A DNA stretch of 64,000 bases. It comes from CBDFKK01 sp965248815. GTDB taxonomy: Bacteria > Pseudomonadota > Alphaproteobacteria > SMXP01. The stretch lies in the NCBI GenBank assembly GCA_965248815.1, contig CBDFKK010000008.1, positions 2,294,001-2,358,000 of the forward strand, in the 5' to 3' direction. The notes below the pieces were generated by a model. That model was not told where the DNA came from and did no database searches. It was given only the letters and a program-made list of their open reading frames with translations. The translations under genes were made by a program, and so were the position numbers. How positions within the stretch are numbered: position 1 is the stretch's first letter; every line of letters starts with the position of its first letter. Positions 44,493 through 53,111 of this stretch are shown one piece after another.

Positions 44493-45287
44493 ATGAATGA
44501 GGCCACCTTTAAAGATGAAGCGCTCCGGCTGGCCGTCGAGCTGATCCGCGAAGAGCGTCCTGATGATGCCGTTCAGGGGCCCGCGCAGCGCGCTCGAAAT
44601 TTGGATCGGCAATACGCTGATGCATCCACGGAAGATTTTCTCCGGGCCATGATTGAAGTTGAGTTTCCCGGAAAAATCGGCGTGGTCTCTTCGTTCGGCG
44701 CTGAGGCAGCAGTACTGCTTCAGCTAGTGTCACAAATTGACCGGTCGATTCCAGTCGTCTTTCTAGAAACCGGAATGCATTTTGCTCAAACTCTGTCCTA
44801 CCGCGACCGCATTACGCGCTTACTCGCTTTGACAGACGTGCGCTCAATCCAACCGGAACCTAGCGATTTGGAGGCTCATGATGCCGACGATTCTCTTTGG
44901 CAATGGGATACGGATAAATGCTGTCATATTCGCAAGGTGCTGCCGCTTGATCGTGCTCTTGGCGAGTTTGACGCGTGGATTAATGGCCGCAAGCAAATTC
45001 ATGGTGGCTCTCGCGTGCGCTTGCCCCGTGTTGAGGCGGGCGGCAAGCTGATCAAAGTCAATCCGTTGGCGCACTGGGCGCGCGATGAAATTGATGCAGC
45101 TTTTGAAGAGAGTGGCCTGCCGCGCCATCCTTTGGTCGAGCAGGGGTTTCCGTCGATCGGATGCTGGCCTTGCACGCAGCAAGCCAGCGGGTCCGAGCTT
45201 CGATCAGGGCGCTGGGCGGACAGCGAAAAAGATGAGTGCGGCATTCACGGGCCCATCGTCGGTAAGGACTCGCGCGCAATCGCGTAG
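44493..45287 (+). CDS. cysH: Phosphoadenylyl/adenylyl-sulfate reductase
   Basis: 264 residues. SSFGAEAAVLLQL is the P-loop-like motif, and LETGMHFAQTLSYRD follows. The two Cys pairs CCHIRK and CWPCTQQ are those that bind a [4Fe-4S] cluster in plant-type APS reductases. The catalytic Cys is near the C-terminus (ECGIH). The clustered-cysteine form usually acts on APS, so APS reductase is likelier than PAPS reductase. It makes sulfite for CysI. Sulfate activation genes (cysDN) are not in the window. GGAG eight bases before the ATG supports the start; it ends the cysG operon. Confidence 0.92.
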   Translation: MNEATFKDEALRLAVELIREERPDDAVQGPAQRARNLDRQYADASTEDFLRAMIEVEFPGKIGVVSSFGAEAAVLLQLVSQIDRSIPVVFLETGMHFAQTLSYRDRITRLLALTDVRSIQPEPSDLEAHDADDSLWQWDTDKCCHIRKVLPLDRALGEFDAWINGRKQIHGGSRVRLPRVEAGGKLIKVNPLAHWARDEIDAAFEESGLPRHPLVEQGFPSIGCWPCTQQASGSELRSGRWADSEKDECGIHGPIVGKDSRAIA

Positions 45288-45405
45288 TTTTTCTTCGCCT
45301 TAATGTAAAGCGACTCGCGATTCACCAACACCGGCTTTGTTTCGCCTTTATTTCGCCCCATCCCCGGTTACAATCGGATTATCGGGGTGCGTAAAGGAAA
45401 AAGTA

Positions 45406-46380
45406 TTGTCGGGTATTTGTCCTCAGTTTGTTGATGATGAGCTCTTTGAGAGTCAGCTAAGTCAAATCCGTGCTGCACAAGGCGATCCCAACCTGGGCGT
45501 GTATGGGCCGGACTCTTTGACGTGGAAGATCGATCGCGAAGCAGTTCTCTTCATGGGAGCGGGCCGGGCGACGCTTTTGCAAACTGCACATCCATGGGTT
45601 GCTGCCGCCATCGATCAGCTGTCGACCACCAAACAAGATCCGATTGGTCGGTTTCATCGCACTTTCACCATGATGTATGCCATGGTCTTCGGAACAATGG
45701 ATCAGGCGCTCGGCAAAGCGCGGGCGCTACATCGCATTCACAAACAGGTCACGGGAACAATTAAAGAGGACGTTGGTCCGTTTAAAGCAGGCTCTCAATT
45801 TTACGCCGGCGACGTCGACGCCATGCTTTGGGTCTTCGCGACGCTTCTCGATACATCGTCGCGGATGTACGAGTTAGTTTTTCCGCCGCTGTCAAATGAC
45901 GACAAGAGCCGCCTTTACGATGAGCAGCGCCAGTTCGCTCATCTCTTTGGACTTCCGGATCAAGCCTTGCCTCCAACTTGGAAGGCTTTTGTCGAATATA
46001 ATAAAGACATGTGGCACTCAGAGATCTTGTCGATCGGCCGGGAAGGCCACGAACTTTGTGCGTTCGTTATGCACGGCGAACTCGGCGAGGGTAAGAGAAC
46101 CGTCGTCTCCATGCCCCAATGGTTTCGGGCTGTCACAGCGGGCTTTCTGCCGGAGCCCATTAGGACTCGTTACGAATTGCCGTTTGGTGCTGAGGAGCAA
46201 AAAGCCGCGGCCCGCGCATTGCATTGGGCCCAGCGTGTCTATCCGCGATTGCCCAATCGGCTGCGTTACGTTGCGCCCTATCAAGAAGCCATGGGACGTC
46301 TTGAAGGGCGCACAAGCCCGGACCTCATTACGCGCGGTCTTAATCGGGTTTGGGTCGGTCAACCGACTTTGGTTTCCTGA
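45406..46380 (+). CDS. MpaB/latex-clearing-type (DUF2236) oxygenase
   Basis: 324 residues from the proposed start. AVLFMGAGRATLLQTAHPWVA opens the domain, and FHRTFTMMYAMVFGT, HRIHKQVTG and WVFATLLDTSSRMYE follow. This is the DUF2236 oxygenase family, which includes heme-binding latex-clearing protein and MpaB, and acts on hydrophobic substrates. The substrate is unknown here. The frame begins at a TTG (45337), but a TTG at 45406 has AAAGGA seven bases upstream and gives a normal N-terminus. It follows cysH by 118 bases on the same strand and probably is separate from the sulfur operon. Confidence 0.75.
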   Translation: MSGICPQFVDDELFESQLSQIRAAQGDPNLGVYGPDSLTWKIDREAVLFMGAGRATLLQTAHPWVAAAIDQLSTTKQDPIGRFHRTFTMMYAMVFGTMDQALGKARALHRIHKQVTGTIKEDVGPFKAGSQFYAGDVDAMLWVFATLLDTSSRMYELVFPPLSNDDKSRLYDEQRQFAHLFGLPDQALPPTWKAFVEYNKDMWHSEILSIGREGHELCAFVMHGELGEGKRTVVSMPQWFRAVTAGFLPEPIRTRYELPFGAEEQKAAARALHWAQRVYPRLPNRLRYVAPYQEAMGRLEGRTSPDLITRGLNRVWVGQPTLVS

Positions 46381-46429
46381 ACAATAGTTTTTTTGACCGA
46401 ACAAGAGGACGCGATCGCGGCGAAACGTT

Positions 46430-47479
46430 TTAGCCGCTCGTTTCCGGCGGCACTACCTTGGTGTAATAGTCCCATGTGCTGCTGACCGGCCCCGGTTCCC
46501 AGTCTTTGGGCGTTTCCAGAAGGTGCGGATAATCACGCTCCAGCCGCGCCAACAGAGGGCGTGGAATATCGTCCATGGTGCCTGTTATTTTGTAACTATG
46601 GGCGCGCAGGTACATGAGCCCGTTGATGCCGCTTTGACCCATGCGCATCCAGGGCAACCACGGCATTTGGCGCACAAAGCCCGCCATGAACCGCGCAAAT
46701 GGCTTATCCGGATCATGCAAATCATTGACGGGCACGAAAAATGAAAAGTGCTCCGACGTATTGAGAATGGAGCCGGTCGAAGCTTTTGGCCAACCCTCAG
46801 GCGTTACCGGATTGGGAACTTCTAGCGCGAAATCCCAGCCGAGCAAGTATTGATCGCCAACTTGTTCCCATGGCAGGACGAAGGGCACCATGTCTTCCTC
46901 GTCATTGACCTCGCCGGCCATTTGTTCTTGAACGGCCTGATCGGTCGCCTCGCCGACGTTGTAGTGCCAGCCATAAGCCGTCGTCAGCAAAACGCGGCGG
47001 GGATAGGCAAGCTGCATAGTGGCTCGAGAGTGATCATTGATGTAGGGAATGACCTTCACCGTTTCGTCCGTCCACGGATTGGTCCAATTGTCAATAATTT
47101 CGCCGGTCATAAGGTCGGTGTAGAAGGAGGCTTCGTTGCCGCGATATTTGGCCCGGCCGTCGTCTAATAATTTCATTTGCAAACAACCGAAACCGACATG
47201 ACCGAACAAAGGAATAGCACGCTGTTCGGGAAGTGTGGCGTAAAATACGCCTTGGAACGCGCCGTAGGCGGGCTCGTCGGCAAGGGTTGCCCAAATCTTG
47301 GCAAAGGCGTGGATATTGTCTTTCGGATCAGTGAGGTCGAGCCTGTTTTCTGCGGCATTCGCAACGTTTCCGCTAAGACCCGGTCCGCTGGCTGCAAGTG
47401 CCAAGCCTGATGCGCCAAAGCCTAGGGCAGTTCTTCTATTCATGGCGGAAACGCTATTGCGGATCATTCCGTCAAACAT
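46430..47479 (-). CDS. Tat-exported DUF1838 family protein (paralogue 6)
   Basis: 349 residues. A twin-arginine signal MNRRTALGFGASGLALAASG begins at residue 13. The mature part opens with LDLTDPKDNIHAFAKIWATL. The family blocks are DLMTGEIIDNWTNPWTDETV in the middle, WEQVGDQYLLGWDF, and VRQMPWLPWMRMGQSGINGLMY with a terminal DIPRPLL. The ATG at 47477-47479 follows AAAGGACGAAAGCT. It is convergent with the MpaB-type oxygenase and divergent from a signal-peptide SDR, sharing a 179-base promoter region with it. It is longer than the operon paralogues and closest in layout to paralogue 8. Confidence 0.8.
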   Translation of the reverse strand: MFDGMIRNSVSAMNRRTALGFGASGLALAASGPGLSGNVANAAENRLDLTDPKDNIHAFAKIWATLADEPAYGAFQGVFYATLPEQRAIPLFGHVGFGCLQMKLLDDGRAKYRGNEASFYTDLMTGEIIDNWTNPWTDETVKVIPYINDHSRATMQLAYPRRVLLTTAYGWHYNVGEATDQAVQEQMAGEVNDEEDMVPFVLPWEQVGDQYLLGWDFALEVPNPVTPEGWPKASTGSILNTSEHFSFFVPVNDLHDPDKPFARFMAGFVRQMPWLPWMRMGQSGINGLMYLRAHSYKITGTMDDIPRPLLARLERDYPHLLETPKDWEPGPVSSTWDYYTKVVPPETSG

Positions 47480-47658
47480 AGCTTTCGTCCTTTCGCTTCA
47501 CTCGATCCCATTTGCGCATGTCTTTTCTTTACGCCCAGAACCAATTGCGGCTGCGATCCCACAAGTCTACGATCGCCATCACCTAAGTGGAAAAAGGTAG
47601 CGTCTTAACAGTGGTTTCGAACCATTACATTTAATCAACACCACAAGGGAAACAGTCG

Positions 47659-48432
47659 ATGCTTAGGGGTGTTTTTTGGTTGCTTCTCGCAAGTTTGATT
47701 CTCACGCCGCGTGTCAATGCGCAAGAGAGTGGAGAGCTTAGGTCTGCCCCCTCGGAAAAACTAGTGCTGGTCGGCGGGGCAACCGGTCGAACGGGGAGCA
47801 TCATCGTTCAGCATTTAGTGGAGCACGGCTATCGCGTTCGTGGAATGACGCGCAACCGTGAGCGAGCGATTGAGATGTTCGGTTCTGATATAGAATGGGC
47901 AGAGGCGGATGTCCGGGACATTCCGTCCCTCGACCGCGCTTTTGACCGCATCGACTATTTTATATCCGCCGTTGGTACGGAGAGTCGAGGCGGTGACAAC
48001 GGGCCTGAGCAGGTCAGCTATTTGGGCACGAAAAATCTTGTCGATGTGGCCAAAGCAAACGGCGTTGTGTATTACGGATTGATATCATCGGGCGGCGTTG
48101 TGAAGGCGAAAGAATACATCGATCGGGGGTTAAACGATGGACAAACCTGGAGGTTCAAAGGCGAAGAATATTTGAGAGCCAGCGGTCTTTCCTACACCAT
48201 AGTGCGCCCCGGAGGTATGCGTGATTTTCCTGGCGGTGAGAACGGCATCTTGTTGCTGCAAAAAGATGAAATCGCGTCGGGAGTGATAACCAGATCGGAC
48301 GTTGCCGCGGTCATGGTTGAATGTTTGGCAAATCCAAATGCCATCGGCAAAACCTTTGCCATAACAAACTATCTGGCACTCGACCCTGAGGCTTGGCGGG
48401 ACAGTTTGGCAGGACTGGAATTCGACGAGTAG
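47659..48432 (+). CDS. Exported SDR-type NAD(P)-binding protein 1
   Basis: 257 residues with a Sec signal peptide (MLRGVFWLLLASLILTPRVNAQ) ahead of an atypical SDR domain of the NAD(P)H-binding (PF13460) type. Visible parts are LVLVGGATGRTGSIIVQHL (complete GxxGxxG), a WAEADVRDIPSL element and TIVRPGGMRD. It lacks the classical Tyr-x-x-x-Lys pair. Similar domains occur in biliverdin-IX-beta reductase, Tic62-like and NmrA-like proteins. An SDR fold behind a signal peptide is unusual because NAD(P) is scarce outside the cytoplasm. AAGGGAAACAGTCG precedes the ATG. It is related to SDR protein 4 at 52233. Confidence 0.75.
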   Translation: MLRGVFWLLLASLILTPRVNAQESGELRSAPSEKLVLVGGATGRTGSIIVQHLVEHGYRVRGMTRNRERAIEMFGSDIEWAEADVRDIPSLDRAFDRIDYFISAVGTESRGGDNGPEQVSYLGTKNLVDVAKANGVVYYGLISSGGVVKAKEYIDRGLNDGQTWRFKGEEYLRASGLSYTIVRPGGMRDFPGGENGILLLQKDEIASGVITRSDVAAVMVECLANPNAIGKTFAITNYLALDPEAWRDSLAGLEFDE

Positions 48433-48445
48433 ATTTGATAGTCAT

Positions 48446-49555
48446 TCATGGAATGGTGCCAACGTCCGGATCCGTGTCTGCGAATTTACAAAACCGCGCC
48501 GCGACGGGGTTGCGATCAGAAACCGATTGCTCAAAGTCGGCCGCTGGATTGACAAGCACTTTGTCGTAGCGATAAACGCGGGCATTTATGAATTCTTCCA
48601 ATCCGCCGCAATACTTTTGAAGGCTGCACGTGCCAGGCCGGTCCCACCGGCGCACCAATATATTGTCAAAGCTTTGTCCGGCCACTTTGCCCGATGTTGT
48701 TCTCGTGCTCGCTCTGGAGCCCGCGACGGCCTCGTCAAAGGATAGGTCGGACAAGCCAAGATTGATCAGCAATAATGGATTGATCAACGGCTTCATCTGA
48801 GGAAAGTAGTTGCCCCTGAGTTGGCCGGGCGTGGCGGCGATGCCTAAGTCACCTACGACGATTCGATCTTGCTCATTCGAAAGCCAATCATAATTCTTGT
48901 CTAGGTTTTGGAAATCTTGGACGAACGAATCCAGGTCTTTCTTGTCAACATTGACGTTGATCAGCGCAAAGTCGAAACGCTGTGGGCTTTGGCCACTGGA
49001 GCTTTTCACCCGAAAATAAGAAAGGTGAGAAGCTGCAATTGTGACGGCCGAGCCTGGTGCGGATTTCATCAATGGCGCATCATGAATTATTTGAGCCGCT
49101 CCTGCTGCACATCCGGTCTCTGCGCCAGCTGGATATGCTAAGTCGACCGTATTTGTGTCATACAGAACTGCGTAGGTTCCCCCTTGTCTTTCTGCGGTGA
49201 CCGCGGCCTTATAGCAACGGGTATCGGTTCGAAGCGCAGCCGTGAGTTCGACTATTTCATCAGCTTTTGCCGTCACTTCTTGAAACGCTATTATGTCGGC
49301 ATCAATTTCTTTGACCATGAGAACAAAATCATCGAACGCAGCTGCCTCCAGCCGTGTCTGATAATCATGGTCGCGAATATTCCATGATGCAATTTTGAGA
49401 GTTTCGGAGTTGGCGATCGAACACTTGCCCGACTCGTCTATGTCCGTTTGGTCGGAACTTGAGAATGCGTGTCCCTGATTTGCACTACACACACTTATCA
49501 GAATGATGAAAAGCCACGGACCGACATTGAGCCGCGCATCCTCGATGGTCGACAT
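48446..49555 (-). CDS. Exported endonuclease/exonuclease/phosphatase-family protein
   Basis: 369 residues. A hydrophobic signal segment (WLFIILISVCSANQGHA) lies after a short N-terminus. The EEP fold is shown by KIASWNIRDHDY at the start and IIAFQEVT with the metal-binding Glu, then an HLSYFRVKS segment and a DLGIAATP (GDLG) segment. A late SDRNPVAARF matches the usual SDH-PV ending with His replaced by Arg-Asn. Such proteins hydrolyse phosphodiesters in nucleic acids or lipids; the changed terminal SDH raises doubt about activity. It is convergent with SDR protein 1 (stops 13 bases apart). The ribosome site is weak. Confidence 0.7.
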   Translation of the reverse strand: MSTIEDARLNVGPWLFIILISVCSANQGHAFSSSDQTDIDESGKCSIANSETLKIASWNIRDHDYQTRLEAAAFDDFVLMVKEIDADIIAFQEVTAKADEIVELTAALRTDTRCYKAAVTAERQGGTYAVLYDTNTVDLAYPAGAETGCAAGAAQIIHDAPLMKSAPGSAVTIAASHLSYFRVKSSSGQSPQRFDFALINVNVDKKDLDSFVQDFQNLDKNYDWLSNEQDRIVVGDLGIAATPGQLRGNYFPQMKPLINPLLLINLGLSDLSFDEAVAGSRASTRTTSGKVAGQSFDNILVRRWDRPGTCSLQKYCGGLEEFINARVYRYDKVLVNPAADFEQSVSDRNPVAARFCKFADTDPDVGTIP

Positions 49556-49625
49556 TTGAATACCTAATCTAATCTAGTACCCGAGAGATGTATCTTTCTC
49601 ATCGTTAGAGTTTTTCGCTTTGGCA

Positions 49626-50540
49626 TTATTGGTTTTGTTTAGCGCGCTCTGCATCAGCAGCGAGATCGGCTTCGGCTTCCAGTCTTGCCGCTTCCAATAA
49701 AACGGCTTCAGCCTCGATGTCGAAGTTGCCGCCAATCTCGATCATTTCATCGCTATAAACGCCAACGGTCTTGCCGATGAGTTCGCCCGACTCCGATTGA
49801 TTCAGAATAAACGCTGCGAAGTCGGCATACATGATGACACGCCGGCGGGGGGTATCTTCGGCAGTATATTTAAGCGTGCCCCGAGCCGGTTGCACGAGCA
49901 ATTGCCCGGGACGCAATACCGTTGCGTCGAGGCCGCTTGCAAGCGCGATGCCCTCCATTTTGATCATGTCATTATAGGCGCCGCGCATATTGTAATACCA
50001 AAGACCTGTTTCTGCCGTCAGCCCTTCAGGTTTTGGCGTATCGGGTTTGAATCCGAGTTTCTTGAGCTCCTCTACAGCGGTCGAGCTTGTCACAAAAAGT
50101 CGTTTCGTACCTTTGGCTTTCATGGCCTCGATAATATTCGTCGTGCCCTGAGACATGAGATCGGTTTCAGGAATGACCGATGTGGGTCCGGCGCGAGGGC
50201 CATACACTGAAATGACGACCTCATTGTCTCTGCCTTGAAGCGCGGCTTTCATCTCGTCAAGATTGTAGACGTCACCTTTGCGAATGGTGAGACGGGGGTG
50301 TGGCGCATGGCGCACGCGGTAGGGACGCCGCGCTACGGCGATGACTTCGTGTCCGCGCCAAAGTGCTTGTGGGATGAGTTCGTTGGCCGATTTTGCCGTC
50401 GCCCCGATGATTACCACGCGAAGCCCTGAGGTTTCACCCGCCTTATGCGCATATGAGGGCGCTGCCAACGCGACGCCGAGCACGAGGCTCACGCCTGCCA
50501 GCAAAACTCGCAATGAGCTCACTTCAAATAGCCCCATCAT
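49626..50540 (-). CDS. Exported SDR-type NAD(P)-binding protein 2
   Basis: 304 residues with a signal peptide (VLLAGVSLVLGVALAAPSYAH) and an atypical SDR domain: GLRVVIIGATAKSANELIP, DVYNLDEMKAALQG, VTSSTAVEEL, VLRPGQLL. The glycine motif is GATAKSA, with its last two glycines changed, so NAD(P) binding may be weakened. The C-terminus is a charged helix (ALLEAARLEAEADLAADAERA region). It is the downstream member of a tandem pair with SDR protein 3, whose stop is 11 bases away, and the two are close in sequence (PQALWRGHxVIAxARRPxRVRHAxHPRLTI in both). Confidence 0.72.
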   Translation of the reverse strand: MMGLFEVSSLRVLLAGVSLVLGVALAAPSYAHKAGETSGLRVVIIGATAKSANELIPQALWRGHEVIAVARRPYRVRHAPHPRLTIRKGDVYNLDEMKAALQGRDNEVVISVYGPRAGPTSVIPETDLMSQGTTNIIEAMKAKGTKRLFVTSSTAVEELKKLGFKPDTPKPEGLTAETGLWYYNMRGAYNDMIKMEGIALASGLDATVLRPGQLLVQPARGTLKYTAEDTPRRRVIMYADFAAFILNQSESGELIGKTVGVYSDEMIEIGGNFDIEAEAVLLEAARLEAEADLAADAERAKQNQ

Positions 50541-50551
50541 CGGCCGCCTTT

Positions 50552-51466
50552 TTATTGGTTGTTGTAGTCGGGATCCGCCGCTAAATCTGCGTCGACTTGC
50601 GCTTTGATCGCTCTCAGTTCTTTGACAGCGCTTTCAAAGCCGGTGCCTTCTACTTCGCTCATGGGCGTCGTGCCGAAAACGTTGACCGTCTTGCCGACAA
50701 ATTCATCGGATTCGACTTGATCCAAGATCCAAGCGGCAAAGTCCGAATACATCACCACCATTTGTTTGGGTACCGGTGCGTCGTCAACGGCTATTCTAAC
50801 ATCACCACGCGGCGGTTCGATGAGGAGCTGGCCGGGCCGCAAGATTATGTAGTCGAGATCGGTTTGTTTTATGATCTCTTCCATTTTCAACATGTCGTTG
50901 TAGGGCCCGCGCAAATTGTAAATCCAAAGATTATTTTCCGGGGTAATATCATCGGTTTTTGGAGTGTCGGCCGTAAACCCTGCTTCTTTGACGCGCTCAG
51001 CTGCCATCGAGCCGGTGGCCATGAGCTTCGTGTTCCCCTTCTTCTTCATGGCGTTGATGATATTGGTTGTGCCCTGGGACATGAGATCAGTTTCTGGCAC
51101 TTCCTCCGTTGGATCAACGCGGGGACCGTAAACCGAGATCACGATCTCCTCGCCCGTCAATACCGCTTCGATGGACTCCTGGTCGTAAACATCGCCTTTG
51201 GCAATTGTCAGTCGCGGATGAGCCGCGTGTCGCACGCGCTGCGGGCGGCGGGCAAACGCAATCACTTTATGACCACGCCACAAGGCTTGCGGTATGAGAT
51301 CATTGGCCGTGCGTGCGGTCGCACCAATCACGACAACCGTAATACCGGACGCCTCGGTGCCTTCGTGCGCGGTTACTTGTGTCACGGATAGGGCGACAAG
51401 ACTAATGACGCCTATGGCAGTGGACACGATGATTGCGATCAAGTGGCGTTGAATGTAGTCAAACAT
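50552..51466 (-). CDS. Exported SDR-type NAD(P)-binding protein 3
   Basis: 304 residues. The ATG at 51464-51466 has AAGGAAAGAGAA upstream and leads into a hydrophobic segment (LIAIIVSTAIGVISLVALS) that is a signal peptide or an anchor. The SDR domain has ITVVVIGATARTANDLIP, the same degenerate glycine motif as protein 2, then ETDLMSQGTTNIINAM, YNLRGPYNDMLKMEE and ILRPGQLLIEP. The long N-terminus seen from 51505 is not needed. It forms a tandem pair with protein 2, so the two arose by duplication and share a transcript. Substrate unknown. Confidence 0.72.
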   Translation of the reverse strand: MFDYIQRHLIAIIVSTAIGVISLVALSVTQVTAHEGTEASGITVVVIGATARTANDLIPQALWRGHKVIAFARRPQRVRHAAHPRLTIAKGDVYDQESIEAVLTGEEIVISVYGPRVDPTEEVPETDLMSQGTTNIINAMKKKGNTKLMATGSMAAERVKEAGFTADTPKTDDITPENNLWIYNLRGPYNDMLKMEEIIKQTDLDYIILRPGQLLIEPPRGDVRIAVDDAPVPKQMVVMYSDFAAWILDQVESDEFVGKTVNVFGTTPMSEVEGTGFESAVKELRAIKAQVDADLAADPDYNNQ

Positions 51467-51593
51467 TTCTCTTTCCTTCATTTGCCCACGTTTAGTGTCG
51501 CGCAATCGCAGCGCTCAATCCAGCTGCCAATCTGTCACGGCGTGTGTTGCCTGTGCTCTGGATGCATATTGTTCGCGTGGTGGCGGAGTTCGC

Positions 51594-52118
51594 TCAGTCG
51601 CGAGGCACGTCTCGGGTGATAGAGTAAACGCCGCCGTTCCGCGTGAGGTCGACTTCCAGTCTTGCTTGGGCGCCTGGCGCACCGGCAACCCAGGTGCACC
51701 CAAAGCGCGCCATCTTCTCTAAGTAATTGCACCCCCGGTTTGGCTCACCGAGAAGTTCCACGAGGCTTGTACGTTCGCCGGCGACATCGAAGTCGCCCTG
51801 AAAACGCGTCGTCATTTCAACTTTTTCTACAAGATCGTCCCACACGAGCGCGGAGATCTCACTCATGCTTTCGGCTTGTTCGTCGCGATAGTGAGATTCC
51901 GATTGTCGTGTGCTGATGGCTTTGGCGGAGCCCTCAAGGCGTTCATAGCCTTGTGCGATGAGCTCATCATCGATCTGTGCCGGTGTCATTGTGACCGTGA
52001 CGCCGTCAACGTCGAAACCGAGAATATCTTCGACGCTCTCGGCGAGGACGGAATGCGGTGCGCAGATCGCGAAAACGGCACCAAAAAAGACGAATACTAT
52101 TCGGCTGAAGGTCGACAT
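51594..52118 (-). CDS. Small exported protein of unknown function
   Basis: 174 residues with a Sec signal peptide (VFVFFGAVFAICAPHSVLA) and two Cys (RGCNYLEKM and GCTWVAG) about 15 residues apart near the C-terminus that could form a disulfide. FDVDGVTVTMTPAQIDDELIAQGYE suggests a small alpha/beta domain. I recognise no family. GGGGGAGGACATC precedes the ATG. It lies between the SDR pair and SDR protein 4 on the same strand. Confidence 0.55.
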   Translation of the reverse strand: MSTFSRIVFVFFGAVFAICAPHSVLAESVEDILGFDVDGVTVTMTPAQIDDELIAQGYERLEGSAKAISTRQSESHYRDEQAESMSEISALVWDDLVEKVEMTTRFQGDFDVAGERTSLVELLGEPNRGCNYLEKMARFGCTWVAGAPGAQARLEVDLTRNGGVYSITRDVPRD

Positions 52119-52232
52119 GATGTCCTCCCCCTTTGGCCCCCTTACCGCACTCTTAGTTTAGCGTGCTCCGGCCTCCTTTGGCACCTCATGAATTCCGCGA
52201 AATTTCATGGGTCCAAGAAGCGGCGCGCGGTC

Positions 52233-53042
52233 TTAGTCCCTCGGATCTTTCAATTCGCCGATCCCACTGTAGTCGGTTGACAGCGCCGCAAAGTCATCCC
52301 GCCAGGCATCTGGCTCAAGGTTGGCGTCGCTGACCAATTCAAACGTCTTGTTGCTGGCAGCGGAATCTTCGAGCGCAGCAACGATCACCGCGGCTACGTC
52401 GGCTCTGTGAACCATGGCGAGTTCATTGAGTCCCTGTGTGATCTGAAGGCCGCGCTCTCCCGGCTCGTACTCGTGAACCAGGCCGCCCGGGCGAATGATG
52501 GTGTGGTTGATGCCGCTGGCGCGCAAATGATCTTCGGCCTTGCCCTTCCAGACCAGAACGTTGCCGCGATTCTTGTTCAGCCACAATTCGGGATCGGCAT
52601 TTCCGGCGTTGGCTGAGGAAACGAGGACAATTTTCTTGACTTTGTTTTCAACTGCTAGATCCACAAGGTTTATGTTGCCGCCATAGTCAACGGCTTCCGC
52701 GTTGTTGTCGGTGTCTGGGGCGCCGCTGCCGATCGTGGAAATTAGAATATCGACGCCCTCAAATGCTGGCCGCATGGAGTCAATATCGCGCACGTCGCCC
52801 GTGACCCATTCAAAGTCACCGGGCAGTTTCTCTTGCGCGCCCTCGACATTGCGGGTCAAGCCGCGCACTTGAAAACCGGCATCGGTCAATTGTTGCATGG
52901 CGTAAACACCTGTTCGCCCGGACGCGCCCGCGATGAGAACGGTTCCCTTGTTTTCGGATTCAGGTCTGTCGTCAAGGCTCGCTACCATGAATGCAACGGC
53001 CAGCAAGACGACCACGGAGGTAATCGATCGAATGAACTTCAT
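52233..53042 (-). CDS. Exported SDR-type NAD(P)-binding protein 4
   Basis: 269 residues. A hydrophobic N-terminus (ITSVVVLLAVAFMVAS) acts as signal or anchor. The SDR domain (GTVLIAGASGRTGVYAMQQL, full glycine motif) has VTGDVRDIDSM, ILISTIGSGAP, IVLVSSANAGN, TIIRPGGLVHEY and VHRADVAAVIV. It is closely related to SDR protein 1 in both motifs and tail (LEPDAWRDDFAAL versus LDPEAWRDSLAGL). GGGAAGAC precedes the ATG. It is convergent with nothing nearby and is downstream of the fibrillin-like gene. Activity outside the cytoplasm would need a bound nucleotide cofactor. Confidence 0.75.
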   Translation of the reverse strand: MKFIRSITSVVVLLAVAFMVASLDDRPESENKGTVLIAGASGRTGVYAMQQLTDAGFQVRGLTRNVEGAQEKLPGDFEWVTGDVRDIDSMRPAFEGVDILISTIGSGAPDTDNNAEAVDYGGNINLVDLAVENKVKKIVLVSSANAGNADPELWLNKNRGNVLVWKGKAEDHLRASGINHTIIRPGGLVHEYEPGERGLQITQGLNELAMVHRADVAAVIVAALEDSAASNKTFELVSDANLEPDAWRDDFAALSTDYSGIGELKDPRD

Positions 53043-53111
53043 GTCTTCCCGTTTCCCTTAATTTACCCACTGAACATCCATTCTTCGGGGAGTTCAGTAC
53101 ACAGAATAGTA

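Noticed and set aside
46357..46399. Inverted repeat TCGGTCAA/TTGACCGA with a T run at the end of the MpaB-type gene
   Set aside because: The loop is about 27 bases and the T run lies inside it, so it does not form a normal terminator.
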